Positions 46,479-54,964 of a stretch of 64,000 nucleotides of DNA are shown piece after piece. This DNA comes from Sulfoacidibacillus ferrooxidans (GTDB taxonomy: Bacteria; Bacillota; Bacilli; Alicyclobacillales; SLC66): contig NZ_JALBUF010000001.1 of assembly GCF_022606465.1 (NCBI RefSeq), forward strand, positions 434,001 through 498,000. The letters run 5' to 3'. A model generated the notes under the pieces. That model was not told where the DNA came from. It was given only the letters and a program-made list of their open reading frames with translations, and ran no database searches. The position numbers were made by a program, and so were the translations under genes. How positions within the stretch are numbered: the stretch's first letter is position 1; the number at the start of each line of letters is the position of its first letter.

Positions 46479-47525
46479 TTACTTCGTGAACACAGTTTTC
46501 AAAACGGTCACTGGATTGCCTGTCTCCTTTAGTTCATAAACGCGTGTACCCACCTGCCATGCAATAGTGGTAGCCAGATCATCCGCGCCTTTTGAAGTTA
46601 TCGATTGCCCAGCTACGATGAATCCTTTATTGTGCAGAACAGGAAGAGAATTTATGTGCAGATAGATGGCCATGTTTTTGGTGACGCTCAATGCATCTGG
46701 AGTGTTAGCCCAAAACTGCGTAATAATTGACCAACGCCCTTCCTGCCAACCATACATATTCAACCCACCGCTGGTCGAGTGTTTCGCCTTAATTCCCATT
46801 CCAAGATTACTATCTGAACCTGATGGGACAAACTGACCAGAACTATAATCTTGAAGCAACATTATTGCATTTGTTGCAGCTGTGATCGATGGATACGTCT
46901 TTTCGCTTATCCCCGAGTCGTGTTTACCGTATCCGCTAGTAGCGGCAGATACATTCCAATGATATGCCGACGGAATTGTCACACCTTTTACTGGATACAC
47001 GCTGTAGTAAACTGTCCCTGATTTGTTTGTGGCAATAACGGCTTGACCGTTGGTGAAGGCCACATAGTCACCGTTCCCAATGCCAATGCACTTCGCTGGC
47101 ACCAAAAGACCTACGGTCATTCCGCCTTGTTTAGTTTGCTCCAACACATTTATAGACAACGGAAATGTCTGGACAGCACTTTTTACTTGTTGATTCACTC
47201 CCATCCACGAATAACCGAAGGCATTATTTTTGCCGTGATTACTCAGGGCACCGTACCATACCTGATCCATTTGTGGATTAACGGTAACATTCGTTTCTCC
47301 ATAGTTCAAAATATAGTTTGTCCCTACGGTTGGGTTAGCCCGTGCAGTGAGTTGAACATCACGCATGAACCACGCTGGAACAGATGACTGGGGTGTTGCT
47401 GCGTGCTTCACGACGGGCGATTGTGCTTGCTGTGCATCTCCGCCAGCCGCAAATGAGTGATCGCATCCAGTAAGGGTGATCCCTACGCCAATGACTAATG
47501 AAGCGATGAAAATTGAGTTCTTCAT
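46479..47525 (-). CDS. Putative lipoprotein of unknown function
   Basis: A 348-residue exported protein. The signal peptide ends in the lipobox LTGC (about residue 21), so it should be lipid-anchored at the outer face of the membrane. The body is rich in Tyr, Gly and Asn with many aromatic beta-strand-like stretches (TNYILNYGETNVTVNPQMDQ, NMYGWQEGRWSIITQFWANT). Not a recognised family. Start ATG follows AGGAGGGACGTATC. It sits in the accessory region beside the SDR relic. Confidence 0.65.
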   Translation of the reverse strand: MKNSIFIASLVIGVGITLTGCDHSFAAGGDAQQAQSPVVKHAATPQSSVPAWFMRDVQLTARANPTVGTNYILNYGETNVTVNPQMDQVWYGALSNHGKNNAFGYSWMGVNQQVKSAVQTFPLSINVLEQTKQGGMTVGLLVPAKCIGIGNGDYVAFTNGQAVIATNKSGTVYYSVYPVKGVTIPSAYHWNVSAATSGYGKHDSGISEKTYPSITAATNAIMLLQDYSSGQFVPSGSDSNLGMGIKAKHSTSGGLNMYGWQEGRWSIITQFWANTPDALSVTKNMAIYLHINSLPVLHNKGFIVAGQSITSKGADDLATTIAWQVGTRVYELKETGNPVTVLKTVFTK

Positions 47526-47768
47526 GATACGTCCCTCCTGTTACAAAGATTACTATAACAATATAGACGAGAAAGGATCCACATTGGTTACACGCATAAC
47601 AGCGCCTATTTTAGCCAGGTGTCCAGCATATTATGCCGCCCGGTAACGCTACCCCTACGTCGGTAAACGGCCCGTTTACTATAACGGACTGAAAAATCCC
47701 TCTCAAGCGATATCCGCCGAGCGTCCCAACAGGGTCTCGACACACTGACATCAGGATCCCATACCCCG

Positions 47769-47823
47769 CAAGAAGACTCGGATCCTGCCACGACAGGTCA
47801 GTCGTTGCAGAATGGAGGCGAGG
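47769..47823. repeat. Diverged second copy of the ssrA 3'-end/terminator segment
   Basis: This stretch matches 50720-50779 with few mismatches: CAAG-AGACT-GG-TCCTGCCACGACAGGTC-GTCGT and, after a short gap, TGGAGGCGAGG, which in the other copy is the tmRNA acceptor end. The flanking AGGATCC/GGATCCT here takes the place of the terminator stem CCCAG/CTGGG. The rest of the tmRNA is absent from this copy. Confidence 0.7.
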
Positions 47824-47992
47824 CAATTGTTCACAGTGCCGATTGACTCCGTGTTGCGTATGAAGGTTTCTTCTTCTTGGATTCGTGCGTAGTATCGCGC
47901 TGCACAAAGATCCAGGCATTCGTTGCAATGCTATGACACTTGATACAGTCGACACGGCTTCCTGCAAGATGCCACACTTGCAAGAAGATGAG

Positions 47993-48133
47993 CGGTGATC
48001 GAGGGCGCATTGCTCAAACGCGAGGGAAGCGAACAAGAAATGGCTCTAATGACGCTTTTCATACTTTGCGATTTCAGTTCTTTCATGACAGGCACTGCAT
48101 TTGTCATCGATCGTGAATGCACGGCAGTTTGAT
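47993..48133 (+). pseudogene. C-terminal relic of a short-chain dehydrogenase (SDR)
   Basis: The plus-strand frame reads VIEGALLKREGSEQEMALM, then TLFILCDFSSFMTGTAFVID and RECTAV before a stop. This matches the end of SDR enzymes (R-EG-P-E-A..LFL.SD.SSF.TG-VDGG). An in-frame stop at 47990-47992 and no recognisable upstream part show that only the last 46 codons survive. The surrounding 47526-48282 gap has no intact gene. Confidence 0.75.
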
Positions 48134-48232
48134 TGGCGCGTTCAGTTGTCTATGTAGAAATCGCGGCGGGCCCGCTGCCTTAAGACAAGCAGTCGGTTCG
48201 GTCGGTAGAAGTTTAGAGTAAATGAGACAACG

Positions 48233-48271
48233 AAAAAATCCGTCAAAGCTCGCTTTCCGGCCTTGACGGAT
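48233..48271 (-). terminator. Terminator of the LysM-GH18 gene
   Basis: On the minus strand ATCCGTCAAGGC and GCTTTGACGGAT pair and are followed by TTTTTTC. A standard intrinsic terminator, 12 bases beyond the stop at 48283. Confidence 0.9.
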
Positions 48272-48282
48272 GAATCTATGGT

Positions 48283-50019
48283 TTAGTTAACAGCGTTCCA
48301 AAATGCAGAGTTTTCCTGGCCCGCCTGCCAAAATGCAATGCCACCGAGTCCATACTGTTTAACCAGTGCTATCTTGTCCTGAAGACTAGTTTGATTTTCG
48401 TAATATATAGTGTGCGACACGCCATTTGCATCGGTGAATTGCAAATATGGCACGGAATCAGTACTATCCCATTGCGGAATGAGGTTGTCCGTTTGAATCA
48501 AGTTGTCTACCTGGTTCAAAGTTACCATTTGCGCCATAGTATTGTCATTAGAGTTCCAATCGTATCCATAAGCGCCAATTCCGAGTAGCACTTTGTTAGC
48601 CGGTATCTGCGACGTTACATAGTTCATAACTTGACTATCCCATTGCAAAGGGGCAACTGCTCCAGCACTACTTCCTGCCCAATTATAATCATAGGTCATG
48701 ACTGGGACAAGGTCGGCAACTTGGCCAATGGCTCTGAGATTATATCCACTGTAGTAGGACTCACCAGCGTCACCTGGGATAGTGACCGATAGCTTTTTGC
48801 CATCGGCATGTAGCTTTGCCGCCAATTCATCGACGAAGTCTGTAAACACTGCCTGATCGCTTGGGCTAACCTGCTCGATATCGAGATCGATGCCTGCGTA
48901 GTCGTCGGTTGTCGCAATATTGACCAGGTTATTCTCCAACGTTGTACGCAATACGGAAGAATTGAGTACTGAACTTGCCAATGCACTGCTTTGACTATAG
49001 TTGGAACTCCAGTTAGTGACTGTAGCGAACACATTCATGTTGTTTGCTTTGCTGTATTGAATTAAGCGGTCAACGGTGTTCGTCCCCCCGGGCGTTGTAT
49101 CGGTGACGTTACCGCTCGCATCAAATGAATAATTATCATTACTGAAGTCATTAATGCTACTGTGCGCCATAGCATCGTTCATTGAAGACATACTGGTTAC
49201 CCACGTATAAATGATAGGCACCGTCGGTGTCACGACTGCCGACGGAATCGTCAATACTTCACCAACCATTAAGTTAGAGGCGGTAACTGAAGGATTGGCC
49301 TGTTCGATGGCTTGTATCGATTCACCAGTCGCCTGGGAAATTTTCCACAGCGTGTCACCCGATGCGACCACCCACTGATTGGCAGGTGCCGATATTGCTG
49401 CCGGAGCCGTTGTAGCTGGCGAAACCGTTGTATCCGTTCCCGAAGTTATGGTCAGCACTTGACCGATGGTCAAGTCAGACGGGTTGCTCAAATTATTGGC
49501 CTGTTCAATGGCTTGTATCGATTCGCCAGTCGCCTGGGAAATTTTCCACAGCGTGTCACCCGATGCGACCACCCACTGATTCGCAGGTGAGTCTATCCCA
49601 CTCTTAGCATACCTCGTTACTTTCGTAATCGACGTTGATGGAATGACCAGAGTTTCTCCGACTGCTAACTCAGATGATTTCGTCAATCCATTCGCCTGTT
49701 CAATTGCATACAAAGGTACTTTTGTCATTGCTGCGATTTTAAATAGCGTTTCGCCGGCAGTTACCGTCCACATCCGAGAGAGGTCTATAACCTGTCCAAT
49801 CTGCAACATGTTAGGATTCGAAATAGCGTTATACTTCTCAAGCTCGGCAATCGAAACACCTGTGCTTAGTGCGATTTTTCGTAGTGTATCCCCTCGCTTG
49901 ACTGTCCATACATACTGCGTAGACGCATGAACGGCGCTCGGTAGCGTAGCTGCGAAAGCAACAGAGAATGAATTGCCAAGCATTGCTGTTGCCGTTAATA
50001 ATGCAAGTCCACGCCTCAT
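48283..50019 (-). CDS. Secreted LysM-repeat GH18 glycosidase (SleL/YaaH-like)
   Basis: A 578-residue exported enzyme. Signal peptide to about residue 31 (AVHAST). Four LysM peptidoglycan-binding units follow (WTVKRGDTLRKIA, WTVTAGETLFKIA, and two copies of WVVASGDTLWKISQATGE). The third and fourth are nearly identical over 30 residues, indicating a recent duplication. The C-terminal GH18 barrel has the catalytic signature YAGIDLDIEQ with the acid Glu, and FATVTNW, MTYDYNWAGS and GGIAFWQAGQ. Relatives cut spore cortex or chitin-like glycans. ATG at 50019 follows AGGAGGTAATCAACTGA. In related genomes such enzymes are often under c-di-AMP riboswitch control, but the riboswitch here lies downstream of this gene. 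Confidence 0.9.
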   Translation of the reverse strand: MRRGLALLTATAMLGNSFSVAFAATLPSAVHASTQYVWTVKRGDTLRKIALSTGVSIAELEKYNAISNPNMLQIGQVIDLSRMWTVTAGETLFKIAAMTKVPLYAIEQANGLTKSSELAVGETLVIPSTSITKVTRYAKSGIDSPANQWVVASGDTLWKISQATGESIQAIEQANNLSNPSDLTIGQVLTITSGTDTTVSPATTAPAAISAPANQWVVASGDTLWKISQATGESIQAIEQANPSVTASNLMVGEVLTIPSAVVTPTVPIIYTWVTSMSSMNDAMAHSSINDFSNDNYSFDASGNVTDTTPGGTNTVDRLIQYSKANNMNVFATVTNWSSNYSQSSALASSVLNSSVLRTTLENNLVNIATTDDYAGIDLDIEQVSPSDQAVFTDFVDELAAKLHADGKKLSVTIPGDAGESYYSGYNLRAIGQVADLVPVMTYDYNWAGSSAGAVAPLQWDSQVMNYVTSQIPANKVLLGIGAYGYDWNSNDNTMAQMVTLNQVDNLIQTDNLIPQWDSTDSVPYLQFTDANGVSHTIYYENQTSLQDKIALVKQYGLGGIAFWQAGQENSAFWNAVN

Positions 50020-50702
50020 TCAGTTGATTACCTCCTGTTTGTTGATGAATAAGTAATTGCATACTAGCAAAAAACTAATAACAACTTTGTTAACATAACA
50101 TAGTTTCATCCATCTCGTAATGATCAGTATTTAGTGTTTACATCCAATATATAGCTCATAGTCCACACTCTTCTTTGACACCGCTCTAGTCTTGATATGA
50201 GTTCGTCGAACCTGCTTTACCCTCCAACGCCAAAACACCGACTGAGCGGGGCTGAGACCAAGCGCCCATTCGTTCTATGGAGTCAGCTTCGTCTATTACC
50301 TAGCATTCACTACATGTTACATCACTTGAACTGGCTATTCTGTTTGTTGCAGTAACGAACCAATTTCCTTTTTTTCAGCAACAATAGTCTGTGACTTACG
50401 CTTTACTGTGTTTGCATCTGTGCCTCCAACAATCATGTCGCCATGATTGTTGGAAGTGGTGAACCATTTTTCAAACAATGCTTAAAAAAGTAGAAGACGT
50501 AACCTCAAATCGGAAACCTAGTTTTAAAATTTAAGTTATAGCCGAAGTAAGCTCAACAGTTGCAAAGCCAACGCTTCCATAGTAATCATCAAGTCAATGA
50601 GGGAAATAGGAGGAATTTCAGACGTCACCGAAATGGCGCACTTTAACATGAAAACGGGACTCGATACATAACATCCTAACCCGCAAATGGATCAACAACA
50701 TC
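50020..50702. other. Intergenic region between the LysM-GH18 gene and ssrA
   Basis: Holds the LysM gene's upstream region (AT-rich at 50040-50110) and decayed frames on the minus strand: VIDEADSIERMGAW followed by SQPRSVGVLALEGKAG near 50180-50290 is broken by stops, and a 33-codon frame lies at 50335-50436. A perfect 12-bp palindrome CCAACAATCATG/CATGATTGTTGG with a TCGC loop lies at 50426-50453. No intact gene is evident. Confidence 0.5.
50335..50436 (-). CDS. Possible 33-residue peptide, weakly gamma-SASP-like
   Basis: ATG at 50436 opens MIVGGTDANTVKRKSQTIV then AEKKEIGSLLQQTE. The GGTDANTVKRKSQ part recalls the gamma-type small acid-soluble spore protein unit (TD-N-VK-QN-Q), but the rest does not fit well and no ribosome binding site is present. 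The start codon lies within a strong palindrome. Likely a relic if real. Confidence 0.2.
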   Translation of the reverse strand: MIVGGTDANTVKRKSQTIVAEKKEIGSLLQQTE

Positions 50703-50734
50703 AAAAAACCCAGCCTCTACAAGGAGACTGGGTT
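50703..50734 (-). terminator. ssrA terminator
   Basis: On the minus strand AACCCAGTCTCC and GAGGCTGGGTT pair and are followed by a T run (TTTTTT). It lies 32 bases past the mature tmRNA 3' end. Confidence 0.88.
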
Positions 50735-50779
50735 CCTGCCACGACAGGTCGGTCGTGGTTTTGCATGGTGGAGGCGAGG
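50720..50779. repeat. ssrA 3'-end/terminator segment, partner of the copy at 47769
   Basis: The segment spanning the terminator's right arm, the spacer CCTGCCACGACAGGTCGGTCG and the last 14 bases of ssrA is repeated in diverged form at 47769-47823 in the same orientation. The two copies flank the LysM-GH18 gene and relics. Confidence 0.7.
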
Positions 50780-51146
50780 GGAATCGAACCCCTGTCCGAA
50801 GACCTCGCTACAATCACATCTACGGGCGTAGTCGCTGATTTAAGGTTCGCCGCTTGATGCGCGCAACGACGCGCTCATCAGGTGGCTAGCCTGCAATGTA
50901 GTTCGCTAAGAGCCCACAGGCACCTGCTCCAGCTATCCCACTAAGGTAGCGCCTTTACGCAATCATGGGAGAAAGGCGTAAAGACGTCGCTTACTGCTTA
51001 TTAGGCAGCTAAAGCGAGGTTACTGCTTCTGAAGTTGTTACGTTGTGTTTTTGCGTTTGTATTTAAGTTCGCGTTTTTTACGTGGGCGCAGCCCCACGGC
51101 CCGCCGATCATGCCCGAACAATCCCCGTCGAATCCAGAACGCCCCC
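50766..51146 (-). ncRNA. ssrA: Transfer-messenger RNA (tmRNA)
   Basis: A 381-nt tmRNA. The acceptor stem pairs GGGGGCG at the 5' end with CGCCTCC before ACCA at the 3' end, and CCA is encoded. The 5' part reads TTCTGGATTCGACGGGGAT, the standard D-loop-like start, and GGTTCGATTCCCCTCG is the T arm. The tag reading frame is inside. With SmpB it rescues stalled ribosomes and marks the unfinished protein for proteolysis. smpB lies 158 bases upstream on the same strand. Confidence 0.97.
51001..51054 (-). CDS. tmRNA proteolysis tag
   Basis: From the resume codon GCA after TACAAAC the frame reads AKTQRNNFRSSNLALAA and stops at TAA. The LALAA end is the ClpXP degron. At 17 residues the tag is slightly longer and more basic (K, R, R) than the usual 14-15-residue Bacillus tag. 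The resume codon is inferred from the conserved position. Confidence 0.85.
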   Translation of the reverse strand, partial: AKTQRNNFRSSNLALAA

Positions 51147-51188
51147 ATGAGAGACGTCAGGTTACTGACGTATAGTGTATCATATCAC

Positions 51189-51216
51189 ATAATACATACA
51201 GATAAAAGTAACTCAA
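51189..51216 (-). promoter_or_regulatory. Probable ssrA promoter
   Basis: On the minus strand TTGAGT (51211-51216) and TATTAT (51189-51194) are 16 bases apart, about 40 bases before the mature tmRNA 5' end. The leader between them and ssrA contains a palindrome ACGTCAG-GTTA-CTGACGT (51154-51171), probably removed with the leader by RNase P. Confidence 0.4.
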
Positions 51217-51304
51217 TATGGCTACTAAGGATAATTGTTGCCAACTGTTCCTTGTGTAACTCTACCGATCACTTCAATAATATGCATGCCACATCCATAG
51301 CACT

Positions 51305-51811
51305 TTATGCGCGCTGGCGATCGCGAAAAGCTCGTTCGATCTCGCGTGAGGCGTCGCGTTTGGCAATAGATTCACGCTTGTCATAATTCTTTTTGCCACG
51401 CGCTAAAGCAATCTCGATTTTACAAAATCCTCCACGCAAATACATGCGAAGTGGAACGAGCGCATATCCTGACTCACGTGAAGCTCCAATGAGTTTGCGA
51501 ATCTCTGACTTATTTAATAGCAACTTACGCGTGCGTAGTGGTTCGTGATTAAAACGATTCCCCGCTTCATATGGACTAATGTGCAGATTATGAAGAAATA
51601 CTTCTCCATGCTCCACACGCGCGTAGCTATCCTTTAAATTTGCTCTCCCTAGACGAATGGACTTAATCTCCGTCCCTGTCAAAACCATACCTGCCTCAAA
51701 TGTTTCTTCAATAAAATAGTCATGTGTGGCCTTCTTATTTTGCGCTACAGTCTTTACACTTCGACCCTGTTGTTCCTGGGACGATGTTCGTCGCGCCTCA
51801 TGATTTGCCAA
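51305..51811 (-). CDS. smpB: SsrA-binding protein
   Basis: A 168-residue RNA-binding protein that brings tmRNA to stalled ribosomes. Family motifs: [64 protein letters not shown] and the basic tail [19 protein letters not shown]. The tail before the ending [13 protein letters not shown] is normal. The TTG at 51811 is placed nine bases after AAGGCGG; a GTG three codons earlier overlaps that site. Confidence 0.95.
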   Translation of the reverse strand: MANHEARRTSSQEQQGRSVKTVAQNKKATHDYFIEETFEAGMVLTGTEIKSIRLGRANLKDSYARVEHGEVFLHNLHISPYEAGNRFNHEPLRTRKLLLNKSEIRKLIGASRESGYALVPLRMYLRGGFCKIEIALARGKKNYDKRESIAKRDASREIERAFRDRQRA

Positions 51812-52072
51812 AACGATCACCCGCCTTCATCCTACATGATCCTACATTTAAAGGATAAAGATTCAACATCGTGCTGACAATAAAATCACACTGTCAAATC
51901 ACCTTTATTCTACAACGACGAGCAATCCTTAGCAAAGAAATCCATACGTAGTTCTCTGCCTCAAGCTGATACTAAAAAGTGGATATTTATCATGATCAAG
52001 TTTTGAACTACGAGATCCGTTGATCAAATTGCCCAATTAGTATGTCACATTATCGAATTTAGCAAAAATGTG

Positions 52073-52163
52073 TTGCTTAAATGGCTGCTTGCATATAACA
52101 TAATAAGTGTCTAGGACATAAGATATCACGTAACAACACGTAGCTTCTATTGTGTTAAGCTAC
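52073..52163 (+). promoter_or_regulatory. Probable pckA promoter with downstream inverted repeat
   Basis: -35 TTGCTT (52073-52078) and -10 TAACAT (52096-52101) are 17 bases apart. GTAGCTT-N10-AAGCTAC (52140-52163) lies in the leader, 47 bases ahead of the TTG start, and could be an operator or mRNA hairpin. pckA is commonly repressed on glucose. Confidence 0.5.
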
Positions 52164-52209
52164 AGTGACAACATACCCATACTGCATCATGGGACAGGAG
52201 GCTACACCC

Positions 52210-53793
52210 TTGATCGATTCACTACTCAATAATCGACTAGAATCTACGCTCCGCACATCTCATACTTATTATAACCTGTCTACTGCACAATTGGTGGAGG
52301 TCGCACTCGCACGCCAAGAAGGAATCTTGACTGACACTGGAGCATTTCGCGCAACCACTGGGAAATTTACAGGACGGTCACCCAAAGATAAGTTTTTTGT
52401 TCTCGACGAACAGACAGAATCGACGATTCACTGGGGACCTGTGAACGCACAGATTGATGAATCCGTTTTCCTTAGTCTATATGATCAATCACTCGATTAT
52501 ATTAGCCAACATGAGACGTTCGTTTTTGACGGTTTTGCTGGTGCTTCTGAAGATGCACAACTTCCTATTCGCGTCGTGACAGAGTACGCTTGGCATAGCT
52601 TATTTTCTCGCCAATTATTTATTAAACCCAGCCAAGAAGAACTCGCCATGCACACGCCAGCGTTCACATTGATCGATCTGCCATCCGTGAAAGCTGATCC
52701 AGTCAAAGATCAAACCCATTCCGATACTTTTATCATCGTTTCCTTTAAACATCGAACCGTTCTAATCGGTGGGACTGAGTATGCAGGTGAGATTAAAAAA
52801 TCGATCTTCACGATATTAAATTTTCTTTTGCCGCAAAAAGATATTCTACCCATGCACTGTTCAGCTAATAAAGCGCAAAACAGCGACCATGTGGCTCTCT
52901 TTTTTGGACTCTCTGGCACAGGCAAAACCACACTATCTGCCGATCCACACCGTCAACTCATTGGCGATGATGAGCATGGTTGGGGAGTTGATGGTGTCTT
53001 TAACTTTGAGGGCGGTTGTTATGCAAAATGCATAAACTTGACAGCAGAGGCCGAACCGCAGATTTGGAATGCCATCCGTTTTGGAACTGTGCTTGAAAAT
53101 GTTGACGTAGATGAGCACACGCGCAGCGCTGACTATTCATCAGCTGTTTTGACGGAAAATACTCGTGCAGCCTATCCGATTGACTACATTCCTAATGCAC
53201 TCATGCCAAGCTTTGCTGGGCATCCATCAGTCATTGTCTTTTTGACCGCCGATGCATCCGGTGTGTTACCACCGATCTCACGTTTAACAAAAGAGCAAGC
53301 AATGTACCATTTCCTATCGGGCTATACAAGCAAGTTAGCAGGAACCGAACGAGGCGTCACAGAACCAGAAGCTACATTTTCATCCTGTTTTGGCGCACCT
53401 TTTCTCCCACTACATCCGATGGAGTACGCAAGTATGTTAGGCAAAAAGATTGATGAGCATCACACGTCTGTATTTCTTGTCAATACCGGATGGAGCGGTG
53501 GCCCTTACGGCGTTGGTACACGAATGAAACTGGAATATACCCGCAAAATGGTGCAAGCTGCAGTTGCAGGTGCACTCGATCATGTAGAATGCATGATCGA
53601 ACCTTACTTCGGCCTTGCCATTCCAACAGAAATAGCAGGTGTACCAAGTGAGGTCTTGCAACCAGAGCGCACATGGAAAAAATCAGAAGAGTACCATCTA
53701 GCCGCACAAGCATTAGCCACGCGTTTCCATAAGAACTTCCGGAAATTTTCCAATATCCCATCGTCCATCTTACAAGCTGGACCACGCGCTTAG
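52210..53793 (+). CDS. pckA: ATP-dependent phosphoenolpyruvate carboxykinase
   Basis: A 527-residue gluconeogenic enzyme converting oxaloacetate and ATP to PEP, CO2 and ADP. Motifs: [27 protein letters not shown], the kinase-1a loop [15 protein letters not shown] and the metal/kinase-2 segment [10 protein letters not shown], plus NFEGGCYAK. The TTG at 52210 is selected because AGGAGG precedes it by eight bases and the length then equals the 527 residues known for Bacillus PckA; an in-frame ATG at 52165 lacks a site. It runs against the neighbouring leftward genes. Confidence 0.95.
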   Translation: MIDSLLNNRLESTLRTSHTYYNLSTAQLVEVALARQEGILTDTGAFRATTGKFTGRSPKDKFFVLDEQTESTIHWGPVNAQIDESVFLSLYDQSLDYISQHETFVFDGFAGASEDAQLPIRVVTEYAWHSLFSRQLFIKPSQEELAMHTPAFTLIDLPSVKADPVKDQTHSDTFIIVSFKHRTVLIGGTEYAGEIKKSIFTILNFLLPQKDILPMHCSANKAQNSDHVALFFGLSGTGKTTLSADPHRQLIGDDEHGWGVDGVFNFEGGCYAKCINLTAEAEPQIWNAIRFGTVLENVDVDEHTRSADYSSAVLTENTRAAYPIDYIPNALMPSFAGHPSVIVFLTADASGVLPPISRLTKEQAMYHFLSGYTSKLAGTERGVTEPEATFSSCFGAPFLPLHPMEYASMLGKKIDEHHTSVFLVNTGWSGGPYGVGTRMKLEYTRKMVQAAVAGALDHVECMIEPYFGLAIPTEIAGVPSEVLQPERTWKKSEEYHLAAQALATRFHKNFRKFSNIPSSILQAGPRA

Positions 53794-53849
53794 CTTGTAT
53801 CGCGTCTATACAGAGGACACAATGTATTAGCCAAGCTCCCGCGCTCTAC

Positions 53850-53887
53850 ACCGCATCGACAGAGTAACTACCTGTTGATGCGGTTTT
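53850..53887 (+). terminator. pckA terminator
   Basis: ACCGCATC-G-ACAG and CTGT-T-GATGCGGT pair, followed by TTTT, 57 bases past the pckA stop. Read on the minus strand it could also end the PfkB gene transcript. Confidence 0.8.
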
Positions 53888-53918
53888 CATACAGGTAGCA
53901 CGTGCACATACCATCTCC

Positions 53919-54898
53919 CTATCTCACGATTAGTAGGAGTTGATTGACCTCTTGCAGATTAGGTAACGCTGACATTGCGCCAATCTTGCCCACAGTCAAG
54001 GCAGCTGCAGCTGTCGCAAATGCACATAAGTTGAACCACTGCGCACCATCCATAGCCAACAATCCCGCGTGTGAAATGCCTTCCTTTGCCAATCCATAAA
54101 GAAGTGCACCCATAAAGGCATCACCCGCGCCTGTCGTATCTACAACTGGCACAGTGCGACTAGCCACTTCTAGCGGTTGCTCCCATCCTTGCCGATACAA
54201 AAGAACCCCGTGCGACCCAAGTGTACTTACGATCACAGCCGGAGTGCTACTCGCTAACTCCATGATCGCAGTGTGTTCATCTTCAGCAGGCATCAGCCAC
54301 AGCAACTCGTCGCGATTGACCTTTAGCACATCGACAAGCGGAAGTATGGTTTGACAAATGGCGAGTGGTCTACATCATCAGACCAGAACGCTTTGCGCAA
54401 ATTCACATCAAAACTAATCAATGCTTCTACCGTCTTTGCCCGTTTCAAAAGTGACTGCACAGCTTCTCGCAGCGGACCCACAGCAAGTGAATTAGATCCA
54501 ACATGGACAATCATCTCTGCAGTGATTGGTACAGATGCAACGTGGGCCACATCCAATTGCGTATCCGCACCAGGGCTTCGCACAAAATAATACTGGGACT
54601 CACCGTGTGAACGTCCGACAAAAGCTAGACTAGTCGCCTGCACAACCCGCATCACGTGTTCCGTATGTACTCCGTAGGCAGTAAGCGTATCCATTAGAAA
54701 GTCTCCAAACGGATCGCTCCCAAGAGCCCCCAAATACTCCGACTGACCTCCAAGTTTGGCAACTGCAACTGCAACATTGGCCGGAGCACCACCTGCTTGC
54801 CGAGAAAAAGTACGTGCCTGTGCTACAGACTCCGTCTCTTCTGTGGCAATCAAGTCGATAAGCGCCTCTCCGATCGCAAGTACACGGTGACTTTGCAT
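53919..54898 (-). pseudogene. PfkB-family carbohydrate kinase (fructokinase-like), frameshifted
   Basis: Two frames together give a full ribokinase/fructokinase of about 326 residues. The N-terminal part has VLAIGEALIDLIA, RQAGGAPANVAVAVAKLGG and ALGSDPFGDFLMDTL. The C-terminal part has DVLKVNRDELLWL, STLGSHGVLLY and the catalytic signature DTTGAGDAFMGALLYG. The frame breaks near 54360, where one base is missing between DHSP and ICQTILPLVDVLKVN. No homopolymer is present. Both halves look conserved, so this is either a fresh mutation or a sequence error. ATG at 54898 is nine bases after GGGAG. Confidence 0.85.
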
Positions 54899-54964
54899 AT
54901 CTCCCACTCTCCCAGCTTAAAAGACGTGACATCCTATGCTGCATCATCGATTGACCGTTTGAAA

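Noticed and set aside
47611-48036. A 141-codon minus-strand open frame
   Set aside because: It lies across the repeat copy and next to the plus-strand SDR relic, has no ribosome binding site and resembles no protein family; judged a shadow of decayed DNA.
49304-49590. Direct DNA repeats as a mobile element
   Set aside because: They encode LysM units 3 and 4 in frame within one gene, so they are a domain duplication.
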